This document shows, in pieces, positions 10,651 to 23,479 of a stretch of 64,000 nucleotides of DNA. The notes under the pieces are model-generated. The model saw only the letters and a program-made list of their open reading frames with translations. It was not told the DNA's origin and did no database searches. The DNA lies in NCBI GenBank assembly GCA_028554755.1, contig JAPTOF010000019.1, positions 4,040,001-4,104,000 on the forward strand, in the 5' to 3' direction. This DNA is from Cordia subcordata. Its lineage: Eukaryota > Streptophyta > Magnoliopsida > Boraginales > Cordiaceae. A program made the position numbers and the translations under genes. How positions within the stretch are numbered: position 1 is the first letter of the stretch; every line of letters begins with the position of its first letter.

Positions 10651-13473
10651 TCAACCGATATGGTAACGAACTGTATTTCTTAGCCGCGACCATGCTTCTT
10701 CCCATGATGACACAGGCAACACCCACCAGCTGCCAAGAACTCCAACCAGAGTGAATTTCTGATCATTTAATTCAACTCTAGCTAGACAAAGAAATGTGTA
10801 ATCTTCAACATCCACTTTCTTTGCATATAATGACTGCATAGTTGAGATACAAAACACGAGTAAGCAACTATATTACTTGGTGACTTCTACAAAAGGTAAT
10901 GACAAAAAGACATGCAGTCTAGTGAAGCATCTTGATCTACACACAGTTTACTGTTTATATATTGAACAACAAAATACTTAAGGTAGAAACTAGAAAATTA
11001 CATAAAGCAGGTTGAAGTTACTCACCTTAAATTTGTAAAAGAAGGGATGGTTGCTCATTGCTTCATGTCGCAACTGAAATAGTGAAAAAGGTTGACGTCA
11101 AACTATTATGTAATCAACGAATTAGCTCAAGGCATGATAGCAAGTGTTGCATCTATTTGGAAGATCAGCCTATAAACATGTTTTGGTAGAAAACAGTTAG
11201 CAGTGCATGAACTAGAATAAGTGCATAGCTCTAATTAAGCTAGAAATTATCAGCTCTGACTGAGCCTCAGAGTCTACATAAATCGACTTACGATTTTTTT
11301 ATATCATAAGAGTTATAAATCAGCTCAAATTATTACTGTAATAAAAGTAATACTTTTATCCATTTCTTAATGAGTTCTATTCGAAATTCATGGCTTTTGG
11401 AAAAAGAGAGAGACACTTTTTCAATATTCAAAGGGCCGTTCTCAATCATGGAGGCTAAAGCCAAGGGGTTTTAGGCACTTCTGACAGAAGGGTGCTTGCT
11501 GACCTGTTCAACAAACATGTAAACTGATAAAGGGCTGGGTTTAGTGGTCAGAAGAATAAGAATAGCTTTAGCTCCTATAATCATCGGATGACCCCAGTTC
11601 CATATTACAGTTAAGACGAGGAAGACCGGCACTAGCAATTTTCTTATCAAGGTCAAGATAGCATGATCACGTCCTTCAGAGTCTGAACCACTAGACAAAC
11701 TTAACCGATAATCATCCTCAAAAAATCCAAAACCTGCAATTCAGGTAAGAAAATGCAGAACATTTTGCATTAACATCTGAAACAAACAACTATATATGAC
11801 AAATAAAGAATTTGATCAAAATAGACAAAAGTCCTTGTTTACCATCTGTACAATAAGCCCTGCACGGCTGATGCCCGAGTGATCCAATCACAACAAATAA
11901 ACCAAACGCACTCCCAACAGTAGCTTTGCTTCCTAAGGAATGCCAATGATTTTGCAAGAATAGCCATCACAGCGTTAGCTCTAAAAGTATATAGGAAATT
12001 ATGCAAGGATTGCATGTCCAAATGCTACTTTCCATATTTGCAAAGCTGGATCACCATAAAGTAATCTTCTCTTTGTAGTTATGGAGCAAGAACAATATTC
12101 TAGAGTTGTACAATAAACTTTACATGAGTAGCTTGGCAGTTACTAAATCCAGAAGGGGAGAAAATAACAAAATTAACTTGCCACGCATAAATTGTCTTAT
12201 ACAATTAATACTGTAACCTTATTAGCAGATATTGATTACCTTATTATAGAGAGCCAGGCATTACCAACACAGCTTACCTTAAGATAGCACAAGGCTCAAC
12301 TACTTAGCTTTCTTGCTTCACCTCCGTGTCCTTGTTTACACATATGTTAATGGTGAAAATTCATTATAATTTTAAAGAATTGCTCAGAGTTACAAGCCGT
12401 TTGTTGTCTATGATGGATTCAGTATCCAATGATAAGTTGTCACTCATGAAGCAGAACGGAAACTTCATTTCATTTTTTACAAAAGAAATTGTACTCCATC
12501 AGCCCATGATACATAAACACCATTATTTTGTATTACTCTGCAGAATTCTGTTACTGAACTAACAAATGTTTCAGTAAAATTAACAATAGCAACCGATAGT
12601 CAATCTCTTCCATCAATCAGTACATGTTGATGACAGTTATACCTCACCCAGACACGAGCTTCTATACCTCGCTAAAGATGAGATTCTAATTTTAAAAAAG
12701 TTTCTATTAGTGCAATTGACCCTTATTTATCAAGGACGTCAATGCCATTTCCAACAAAAGCTTCAAATGGAAACACTTAATCGCGGCTTTTTCACCATTA
12801 ATTGCACAACTTTGCTACAAATCAAAAGCACAAGGAAAAGTATAAAGTATAATCCTTACCCTCTCCCACCTTGTCTTTCATTCATTCAAATTACATGGCA
12901 CAAATTTCTCAAGATAGTCACAAGGTAAAGAGCATAAAACGCAATATTACCATACAGCATCATGACAATTTAACAAGCAGTTTCAACGTAAAGTTTTGTC
13001 AGGTGAATTATGAGCATTTTCGGAGCTACTCGACAAATTTCTATCACAAATTAACACGAGCTTAAAAAACTAACCTGATTTGCAGAAACTTTGAAGATGA
13101 TGATCGTGGCGATATTTTCGAAAATCGAATTTCCACTGAGAATTACGCAAAAGGTCACGCGCTTCAGGTCTAAGGCTCTTCATCCATGTCTTCAAAGGTC
13201 CAAATGTTCCCTTAACTGTAGCATCATGGTTATACATTATCCAAACGCTTTATATACAAGCTTCAATTTCTACAACTTAGACTAGATAGATTACTTACAC
13301 AAGTGTGTGTGTGTGAGTGTGTGAGTGTGTGAATTACGTAATAGATAGAGGATGATCAATGAATTGGGGGGCTTACATGGAAATTTTGAGCGAGAGAGTT
13401 GTAAGGAGGAAGACGTAACAGCAGAGAAGAAAGAAGCCCTAATCGGCTGCAGGAGCCTCACTGTATGAATCAT
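10651..13473 (-). CDS. Unrecognised plant membrane protein, probable mitochondrial targeting
   Basis: Hand-built model on the minus strand with six exons: 13473-13377, 13215-13075, 11932-11843, 11733-11504, 11073-11026 and 10833-10651. All introns are GT-AG, every phase agrees, and the protein is 262 aa. I do not recognise the family. Residues 1-33 (MIHTVRLLQPIRASFFSAV...) are rich in Arg and Ser with no acidic residue, like a mitochondrial or plastid transit peptide. Residues 34-80 are basic and aromatic. Hydrophobic stretches lie at about 84-99 and, more convincingly, 142-171 (LLVPVFLVLTVIWNW, then MIIGAKAILILL). The C-terminal ~60 residues are soluble, contain VDVEDYTFLCLARVEL, and end in WSRLRNTVRYHIG. 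Consistent phase over six exons argues for a real gene. The gene is tail-to-tail with NRT2.7; intron 2 is 1.1 kb. The start is the first ATG in frame of exon 1. Confidence 0.75.
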
Positions 13474-16400
13474 GCTCTTCTTGTACTTCAACCCATCGAT
13501 ACTGAAGAATAAAGAGCTTAATTGGCGGCTCCGGAGAGCTGCACATTTGGTGTGTGAAACCTCGGCGTTTTACCCTTTGACCTCCTCCTCGGCCCAAAAG
13601 CCCAAATTTTACCAGCAATTTTGTTGGACAACAATGCAAAACGCAACTATCAAAAGGCCCAAAAGTTTCGAGTAATAGGGCCACATAACTGATCCAAATT
13701 AGAAAGAGAATACAACAAGGCAGCCTACAGAAAAGAGCCCTGAGAGAGGGGCGATAAACCCAATATAGAGAGTGTGTTTAAATCCTTGACACAAAGAAAG
13801 GAAAAGTATGGTTGCATTGCACGTGCACATGATTAGAATAGTTAAAGATAAAAGATTGGTAAGGAAAGAATCTTAATTACTAACAAATTATTGGTTGAGA
13901 TGGAAGGAAGAAAATACAAATTTGAATTTCGAGAAGCGCACGTCTTAGAAAGATTTTTTTTTCGTCACTCTCGATCTAGTAAGAATTGGTCTCAAATCCC
14001 ATGTGATTTAGAAATGTTCTAACTCAGAACAAAAGTAAATCTTAACTCGGTTTACCAAAAGTAACCTACCTCCTCCAATTCTTAAAAAACTTATAAAACT
14101 AAATATAATAAAACCTTCAATATACGTTGATGTATGCTCTCTTTTGAATTATTTGTCTTATTAGTGGACTTCTTATCCCTTCTTTTTTCTATTTTGGCTA
14201 AGGGACCGCTTATCCACTAGGGAAAACTATTTACCCAACTTATTGATTAAACAGAAAATATTTACTTATTAAATAGTCAATTATTACTTGTTCCATCATT
14301 GTGGAATATAACAATTACATAAATAGATTACCGAAAATGGGGAAGACGATAATAAAGTATGCTAGTCGCTATCTTCTCCATGTTACATTTCTGAACAAAT
14401 AAAATATGAAATTTTAATAAAAATATTATAAATTAGACAATTATTACTTGCCAACGTAAATGCATGTGATACATACAAAAATATTTATTCCAATAAAGGT
14501 AATCTCTATCTTATAGAGATATGAGCTACTATTTGTGAGCTTTTCCGTTGCTGATGTCAATTGGGAAATAATCTAAAAGGGGATGGTCAACTATTTCGTG
14601 GAGCTTCCCCGGCATCGTTGTAAAGCTGAACAAATGAACGTGCTCACATGCTACTTTCTGTGTCAGAGTAGATTATTTGCATGAACCATCAATCTTGGGA
14701 TTAGGAAGGAGTATCTAAGTCTCATGCCCCATTCAGAGGACACATGCAACATGAAGAACCTAATTAAGCGTTCACAAAGTAAAGAGAAAAGAAAGGTTAA
14801 GATCTTTGGTTACTCCTCTAAGCATATAAGCAGGTTGTTTACGGTGGTTCTAGTTAATTATATAACTTAATTCTAATATTATTTAAAAGAATTGAAAACT
14901 CTTAACACAATAATAAAGTTATTATTTTGTGAGAAAGCTCAATTTTCACCAAAAATATTTTGATTGTCAGGGTCCTGCCGAGAAAGAAGATTACGAAGGG
15001 ACTTTGTCCCATGGAGTATATTTCGATGCTCAAGTTAGTAGATTGTAGAGGTGAACTTAAGTAGGAGATGAGACGAAGACCGCTTATCTTTACAATTGCA
15101 TAGGCAGCGTATTTATAGCTTGTGAATAAGATTAGTGACGTGATGGTCATTGCTTCTATTGCCCTTATATCAAATCGAGGCTGCCCTTATATCAAAGCGC
15201 CATCACTACTATCATATTGCCGTTCTTACATCTCCAATATTGATGCCACTACTTATAATGATAGTCTTTCTCCTTCGACACTGCCAAGTTACTAGTAACG
15301 AGCTAGGGTGGCTTTGGAGGTTCAAATGACACATCCCAAACCTCCTCCCTAACTCGTTCCTCATTTGGAGGTAGCATTTATTACACACCTACGCGCTTCA
15401 CACTTAGGATAATAGTGCACCCTTTCTACATACACGTGAGATACAATTCAATCCTCCAAATTATTCTATAATCGATTTTAATTACGTTTTCACTCATAAA
15501 ATACCCCCTTCTTAAAGGAGACCTCAAGCTAATTACGACTCTCTTTTAAATTTTACACGCAAAATAGAAGATTTCATGCACTTGGATTGTACTTATTTAA
15601 AGTACTAATTGCTAATATGATTAATTCATTTGACTTACCCCTTTTACGAGGGTACATGATCACACCGTGGCACATGGACCATTGATGTGTGGAAGGAAAA
15701 CAAAGTAAACGAGAGGATGGTGGGCTGAATTATGATGAAAACAAATAGTTTGGTAGCCTTACCTAATCTCAAATACATTGATGCCTGCTCTTCATCACCC
15801 ACAAGCAATAATCGTAAGCCACTTAACTAACGGAGTTGTAATTGAACACACTCACAACAAATTGGAAACAACCGAATAATAAATGGGAGTTAAAAAAGTC
15901 TAACGACTATATTTTGTTGGTAGGGCGAATTTGACATCCATCAGCATATTCTACACTTGTCGACCACATGAGGCTTCGTTTAGAATTTTTTTGGTTTCTA
16001 AAGCATTTTTATGATTTTATTTCCTTGAAAAATTAAAATATCTATCTTCTGAAAAATTAAATTTGAATCTTTTTAAAAATTTTGAAATTATTTTTAAAAA
16101 ATAAATCAAATATTTATTGTAAAATCAATGTTTTTTCATTGAAAAAATTAATTCAAAATAGCCTTATGTATAATTTAGGGATGGCATAACAACAAAATTG
16201 ATATTTGTTAGTTGTTATATTCCTCTCACACTTTGAAGACTCGTTTGCTTTTCTGTCGATGCTTTTATTTAAGGTTACGCCATTAATATTGTTAAGCAAC
16301 GTTATATAATACTTATTTTGCTTATACAATTCTTTTTTTTTAATAGAAAAAAGCGAGCTTCTTGTTAGTGGTGTCATTACTCAGATTCAATAAATGAAAT

Positions 16401-17740
16401 ATAGCCAAATTAAAAATCCCTTTAACACACTATGCGTGTCTTTCCTTTGTCCATTTTATCACAATATCAACGTGTGTTTTGTCGATAATAGTATTAGGAC
16501 CCAAAAAATTAGAATTTTTTTTGTCTTGCTTGATTGAAGTCATTAATGCTCAAATACCAATTCAAGGAAAGTAGATGATTTTCAAATTGCAATTTTTAGT
16601 ACATTTTATCTATAAAATATTTCTTTTATTCTAAGAAGAACTATTTTGATCAGGTGAATATCGTGCTTACAAGAAAACACAACTTCAATACAGAAGAAGA
16701 AAGAAATAAATACTTGCATATTAACACCAATTTCATTATTGTCTGGGCGTTGCCATTGCATTTCTTTTCCCCCTTCAATGCCTATCATTTTTGTGGAAAC
16801 ATCAAGATCTCTGCTACATTAATGTATATATTTAGTAAGCCCTCAACCGTGGCCTATCTGTCTTTTCGTACTAAAATACATGTGTAATATATACGCTCTC
16901 AAAGACTCTAATTTCCGGTCATCGGAGGCACTTCACTCTATTTTAATTTGTAGTGCGGCATGCTGGATAAATTGTGATGATAAAAAATTTCGAAAGAAGA
17001 CCACTAACTATGTTTTTAGGCCCAGCCTTACTTTTTAACACCCTATCAGAGTTCAAATGAATGCTTTTAGAATTTTCATTATTAAAAGAAACAAATTAAA
17101 GACCACATCTCGGTCCAATAGTTCAATGACATGTCCCTTCTTTTGGGAGCAAAGTACATTGGATCAATAAATATAATTATTATATTATCACGTTTGATTT
17201 TCATTAAATTAAAAGAACAAGAATAAGAAGAAACAGAAAAGGAAGACCATTACTGAAGGGATCAATTTGTTAAATTTAGAACAATTATTGAAAAAATTTT
17301 ACAAATAATTTCTATTATTTATAAAAGTCTCAATTTTGTCTCCAAAGTGATTCATTTAGTTCTTGGTATTTTAAAAAAATCAACTTAGTCTTCATTCTTT
17401 TAAAAACAACTTACTTCGTTCTCAATGTTTGTAAATCAAGTTTGTCTCGATTAATTAATAATGCGTTGGTCACATGACCTTTTTATTTTTAAATATTAGA
17501 GACTAAATTAATGATTTTTAAAACAATTAAAACCAGAGCAACAATTTTTTTAAAAAAAATATAAGACGTCAAATAAGTTATTTTTAAATTAATATATTTT
17601 TTTTAACAAATATTGAGAACGATTTATGAAATTACCAACAAAGAAACAGAGACCCCAAGAGTTTGGAATAGAGCAAGGTCGTAAATATGTCGTCGTGGTA
17701 GGGGTCATATTTTAGGGACGGCTTCTTTTAGTAAAGCCAC
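13474..17740. other. Gene-free stretch of 4.3 kb
   Basis: AT-rich DNA with no exon that I can support on either strand. A palindrome TGCACGTGCA (G-box core) at 13818-13827 lies about 345 bases upstream of the minus-strand gene and could belong to its promoter. Around 15170-15200 a short block TGCCCTTATATCAAA is repeated in tandem. The open frame at 14902-15150 (minus) is not family-like. A decayed repeat is possible at 14900-15540 but could not be defined. Confidence 0.4.
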
Positions 17741-17873
17741 CAGCAACTTGGAGCAGACAAAAAGGGTCTCTGATCCCCTGAAACACACGCAACGAAGCTG
17801 TGCTCCCAACTCACTCCCACGCTATTATACTCCCTCAATATTCACTCAACACTCCCAAGTCAAGCCCACTACG

Positions 17874-17907
<34 letters not shown>

Positions 17908-18352
17908 ATATACATGTATGTATGTATCTCCCTCAAATACCTACAAACTTCCACGATCTTCTCATCTCGTTTTTGCTCCTCGTGATATCTTATCGCGCAA
18001 TTTCACGCGTCGATCAAACATTATTCTTCTTGCCTCGAAGCTCTCAACTCTCTAATCCCCTCAGCACTTTCTCTCGATCTCTTTTCGTTTCAAAATCTCT
18101 TGAAAAACGCACTTAAGCAAAGTGTCAGCGGAGGAGAATCTCGCAGCATATATATGTATATGTATATGTTATAAAGTATAAAAACATCAGTTTTTATATT
18201 CAAATTTGAGTATATGATGTTATATAGCGGAGAAGATAAGCCCTAAGTTTGAGTTACAAGTCGCGTTTAAGCTGAAATGAGTGCGAGATTTGGCTGAAGA
18301 AGAAAAAAAAAAAAAAAGTTGTTACTGACAACACTAGTAGTAGCAGTAGTAG
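17741..18352 (+). promoter_or_regulatory. Upstream region and likely 5' UTR of the GT14 gene, with microsatellite and uORFs
   Basis: CT-rich leader-like sequence follows a (TA)n tract at about 17875-17899. Two short upstream open frames precede the main start: 18214-18246 (10 codons plus stop, MMLYSGEDKP) and 18277-18297 (6 codons plus stop, MSARFG). If transcription starts upstream of 18214, both would be scanned before the main ATG at 18353. The transcript start cannot be read from sequence alone. Confidence 0.4.
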
Positions 18353-21300
18353 ATGAAGCGAAGGTCAAATTCGCAAAAGTTTTATCAATATCATCATCAT
18401 CATCAATGGAAGAAGAAGCTGTTCGTGTTGCTTTTCTTCGGATTTTGCTTCGGAACTTTAGTGTTAATGGAGACGCAATACAGTCGAATCAAGATGTTGA
18501 GTTTAATCACTCCGCCGTTTGTTCAGAAGCCGAAAATTGCCTTTCTGTTTATAGCTCGCAATCGACTTCAGTTGGACATGGTTTGGGACGCATTCTTTCA
18601 GGTAATTTTTTCTTTTTCTTTTTTATTTTTTTTTCCTCGTAACGGTCACTTTCGCGAACATTGCGGATTCTATTTATAGGTTAATTTATTCTTTTTCTGC
18701 ATTCTGATCTATGGATTTATAAAATTATGTCGTCTATTGTATTTTATTATGTCGTGTAAAATTTAACCTTGTAGAATTTATTGTATTTATTTGTTATGTT
18801 TAACATCTATGGATAGAGTTATTTTTATTAAATTGTACGTGCACATATCTTTATTAAATAGGTGGCCATGAGTCTCTTATTGAGTCCCTTTTATCAGATA
18901 CTTTTGCAACGTTTTATAGATGAGTAGCTAATAATTGGCCATAGGAATGTTTCTTTATCTATCTATTTATAGCTTCATTACTTTCGAGAATTGCTTTGCT
19001 ATTTATAGCTTAATTGCTTTCTCTATGCATTTTGGTTTTATTAATTCTTTGTACTATTCTGCAGATAATAATTGGCTTATAATTGGTGTCCTTTGTTTTA
19101 GGAAAGTTTAGTTTTGTCTTGCTTTTTGTTATGCCAAAAACTGTAGATCATTTGAAAGCAAATATTGGACTATTGTGAGATTGATTATTTGCAGCCTATT
19201 ATGATCAAATTATTAGTCATATTTGGAGCTTCATACTGCAGATAATTTGGACTAGTCTTCATAACTTCTTTCTTATGTGATTTGTCTTTCATGTGTCTTT
19301 ATATAGAGAGAGAATGCGACGTCACATGTAGGTGGTGGGAGATGCCATACTGGTGTGATTTATAAATTAGTGACGTAATGTTGTGGGTTTTATGTGTTAC
19401 CCATTTTACCATTTTAGGCTTAATCAATATGTTTGGTTGTTCTCAAACCTGCAAAATGTGCCTCGCTAGCAAGGCTGGTTATGGGGTTCGCCATGACATT
19501 GATACAAACCAAAATTTTCTCATCTCCAAGAAGAATGTTGGTTCGTTTTTTTTTTTTTTGGGCTGAAGGACTATCTACAGGTTTAGTTTGGAATTAACCA
19601 GAAAGGCCTAATGTTACCATCATCAAGCATTATTTGAGTAGCACAAATTTCCTTTCTTCTGCTAGAATAAGATCTATTAATGAGTTGTATGGGGGTGACA
19701 TATGTATTGTATTAATTGCTGGTCAGTTATCACTGTGCATTCTGCTTTTAGGTATGATGTTTTTTATTTTTTTATTTTTTTACGTTTTCCTAACTGAAAA
19801 TTTTCCAGTTCTCTTTTCTATCAGCTAATGACAACTTAAGTTAAATTTATAAGCTTTGTTTGGTTCCACAGTCAGGAATATTGCCTATTTGACCTGTCAA
19901 ATCAATGTAATTTTGTTACTAAGCTATTAAAGCCACATGGAGTTAATCTTAAATGCAATTGTGAGGATATGATCAAATATGCAGTTTGTGCTGCATGGTT
20001 TCATGTTCTCAAGGGTTTCATGATGTTGTGTGGGTCTTCTCAAACGGTTGTGTATAACATGAAAATTGATGGTTTTGCAGGGTGATAAAGAGAACAGGTT
20101 TTCCATCTTTGTTCACTCAAGACCTGGTTTTGTATTTAACAAAGCAACAACAAGATCAGTCTATTTCTTAAATCGCCAGATCAATGAAAGCATACAGGTT
20201 CTTTCCTTTGTTAACTCACATTCCCATTGACTTAAAAATTCATTGCACTAACACGAAATACTTAGGATTAAATTTCTGGAAATTTATGCAAAGGACCTGA
20301 TGTCCTTTGCGCATACTACATGGTAAATTTGCAATTATTTAGTGGCAATGGAAAATTTGGTGCTGCAAATCAGTATCATTTCTGAGGAAATTGTCATTTG
20401 AAAGTATGACCAGCAGGACTTATCACTCAAAAAGAAATATTAGCATTCCTACTCAGGCTGCCTAGCTTGCAATTTGTGTAATAGGCTGAAAATATTTGGT
20501 CTGAAAGTTTCTCCTTGTTACCTACCATCAGTAATATGGCAGAAGTTTGAGTATGCTTTCAGTTCTTCTTCCCAATTGGACCTATTGTATTTAGCAAGTC
20601 TGGTTTTTCCAGGTAGATTGGGGAGAAGCAAGCATGATCCAGGCAGAACGTATTTTGCTACGGTATGCGCTGATGGATCCTTCGAATGAGCGGTTTGTTT
20701 TTCTTTCAGATAGGTGAGATTCATCTTATTTGGCTGAGACTTCGCATTTATGTTCATCACTTTCTATTGGGATTTCATGTATGTAATTGTAATATTGTCA
20801 TGCTATCTAATGTTATTTCTGCTAATTAATCTTATTTCAGTTGCATACCTTTATACAACTTCAGCTACACTTATGACTATATTATGGCTACATCAAAAAG
20901 CTTTGTGGACAGGTGAGTAAGCTAATGCATTTATTCTTTTCTTCTTCTGGATGATTTACGCTTGAAATGTAGTGTGGTTTCAGTCTACACATGTATTTTA
21001 GTTTTATAAGCTTATGATTTGATCCTATTCTTCCAAAATTTATGTGATCAAACATTATCAAATTATTATGGCACATAAGCAAAACAATTTTGTGTGGTAA
21101 ATACCAAAATATATATCGAGGAACTCCTCCATTTCTGGAGCAGCTTTGCTGACACAAAAGAAGGTCGCTACAATCCAAAGATGCATCCTGTGGTTCCTGT
21201 TGAAAATTGGAGGAAAGGATCTCAGGTATCAATTTATCTTCTGACGTTCAGTAATAAATCATAAGTGGAAAAAGATTATGGAAAAGATGTATATTGGATA

Positions 21301-23479
21301 TTCTAGTGTTGTCATTTTGACCATCTTCTTCTAGTGGGCTGTTCTGAACCGGAAGCATGCTGAGATTGTCGTGAAGGATGACACTGTGTTTCCTATGTTT
21401 CAATGGCACTGCAAGGCAAGTATCTTTCATGTGGGCCAAGCGATAATCTTGTTGCATTCAGCACTTCGATTAGGGATCTCAGATATATCAAACTACTTGC
21501 TTTCTTAATAATATGCATTAAGTACCAAGCTACCATATATTGTTCCTCATCCACATCTTTCAAAAACCTCAAAACTGGAAATCAGAGCTGGATAATGTGG
21601 TTTTCTTTATGCTTCTGCTTCTTCTTCATCTGTTGCACACTCCTTTTACAAGAATTGTACGCAGATCCATACTTTAATTTCACTTGTAATGCTGAACAGA
21701 GCTTTTTCTTTCTTCTGGAAATTGTGTTAATCTTTATGTTGCTTTCACTGTGTTGACTGACCTGAAGTATCTGTGACGACTGTGCAGAGGAAGTCACTCC
21801 CTGAATTTTGGCGGCAGCATCCCATGGTAAGTGACCGTCGTTGATCCACTTCCTTTTCCTTCTTAGGCAATGTGTTATACTTGAGTTCATGCTAGCAATC
21901 ACATCCATGCAAGCTATATTAATGTTCCAAAAGCATAGAGTAGTAACCATTGTGATCCAACTGTTTAATGTATGTTTTTGCATCTGCAGCCAGTTGATAA
22001 CTCAAAGGAGCACAACTGTATACCAGATGAACATTATGTCCAGACCTTACTTGCCGTAAGTTAAATTTCCTAAAAAGATATTCACTCTCGTTTACGGTCT
22101 TCTCTTGCTTCTCCCATGAGGTGTCTTCCTGACAACGTTCCAGTTATGAACCTGTCAGTTTATATCCCAAAACCAGAAATTGCATGCTGTGGTTTCACCA
22201 ATAGCCTACCTTCGTTTTTCCATCCCGTAAGATACTAGCTTCTCATTGTGAAGCAGATCATATTACCTATTACACGGCCTACCTGTAGTTGGATGAATAG
22301 CCTATATGTTCGAGTTTTGCTCCAAACTGTACGTGGGGATGCTTTTAGTCTGGTTGCAAGGCTGAGTTAAGATAATTGTTAAATAATCATAAGACTAGTT
22401 AGTTCTGTGAAAATGTTGGGAACAGACAAACAGTTTCAGAGCATTACAGCTTAAGCAATTAAGGACTATTTAGAGAGTGCACGTATCTCTCCGTCAAGGT
22501 TGTTGGTTTTCTGCTTATGTATACCACGTCAGTTACAACCCTCTGCCAACAATTTTAGCTCGTATTATGTGATCCTAAGAACTATGAAATATCGTAAAGG
22601 AATGCTTATAGAGGACTTAGAAATGAGATAAAGCACCTAAAGTAAGAGAAGCTTTTCACAACGTAAGATTTTGGAATAGGCGACATTGTTTATATCATTG
22701 GTGTAGGAAAATGAGACTTTGCAGTATTATAGTTTCAGTTTAGTAATTTTTGGCCTTCATTATCAATGTAGCAAGAACATCTTGAAGGAGAAATCGTCAG
22801 GAGGACGGTGACTCATACTTCATGGGATCTCTCATCCTCTAAAGATCGTGAACGGCGAGGATGGCATCCTGTAACTTACAAGTTAGCTGATGCTAGTCCC
22901 TCTCTGATACAATCTATCAAGGTATGCATAATTTCTCTCTGGGAATATATTCTCGTGTCTTACACATAAAAGTACTGCAACAATAAATGATCATGCCATG
23001 AATAACTTACTTATGAACGATCATGCTCTCCAGCTGCTACTTTTAATACAGAACTACTATTTCATGCTGTTATTGAGAAGCATCGAGCAATAAGCGCATA
23101 AGTTAATTATTTTGGTCAAAAGAACTGCTTTGCGTATTGAACAAAATCGTTTTGCCTTTACAGGAAATAGATAACATCTACTACGAAACTGAGTACCGAA
23201 GAGAGTGGTGCACCAGCAAGGGGAAACCTGCCCCTTGCTTCCTTTTTGCAAGAAAATTCACTAGGCCTGCTGCTTTAAGGCTTCTTAATATGGTAAGTCC
23301 TTATCCCATAATAAACCTTTTAGGCCCATTAAATTAGAACTAAGAGTATTTAATATCATATATGCAGTCTTATTGAGTATCTGACCAACAATTATCTTGG
23401 GCCGTAACTGAGATTTTCTCCTTTCTTTTTCGTCCAGTCTGCACTTAGAGTTTCCAGTGAAGCAACAAGTCAAACCTGA
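18353..23479 (+). CDS. GT14 / DUF266 Core-2/I-branching-like glycosyltransferase
   Basis: Eleven exons: 18353-18601, 20081-20197, 20613-20713, 20841-20912, 21144-21225, 21335-21415, 21788-21826, 21990-22055, 22772-22921, 23164-23292 and 23438-23479. Phases agree throughout and give 375 aa. It is a type II Golgi membrane protein: a basic N-terminus, then a signal anchor at about residues 21-40 (KKLFVLLFFGFCFGTLVLM), then the lumenal DUF266 domain. Family blocks are KIAFLFIARNRLQLDMVWDAFF, VDWGEASMIQAERILLRYAL, FVFLSDSCIPLYNF, WRKGSQWAVLNRKHAEIVV and CIPDEHYVQTLL. These plant GT14 proteins (BC10-related) act in cell-wall or arabinogalactan-protein glycosylation; donor and acceptor of this member are not known. 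Intron 6 uses a GC donor (AAG|GCAAGT at 21416), unlike the other nine introns. Intron 1 is long (1.48 kb). The C-terminus ends in a short Ser-rich tail. Confidence 0.92.

Noticed and set aside
17748..18116. 122-codon open frame upstream of the GT14 gene
   Set aside because: It runs through a TA microsatellite giving an Ile/Tyr repeat, and its content looks like UTR sequence; no family resemblance.
18319..18642. 107-codon frame overlapping GT14 exon 1
   Set aside because: Wrong frame; the frame starting at 18353 encodes the signal anchor and DUF266 start and splices in phase.
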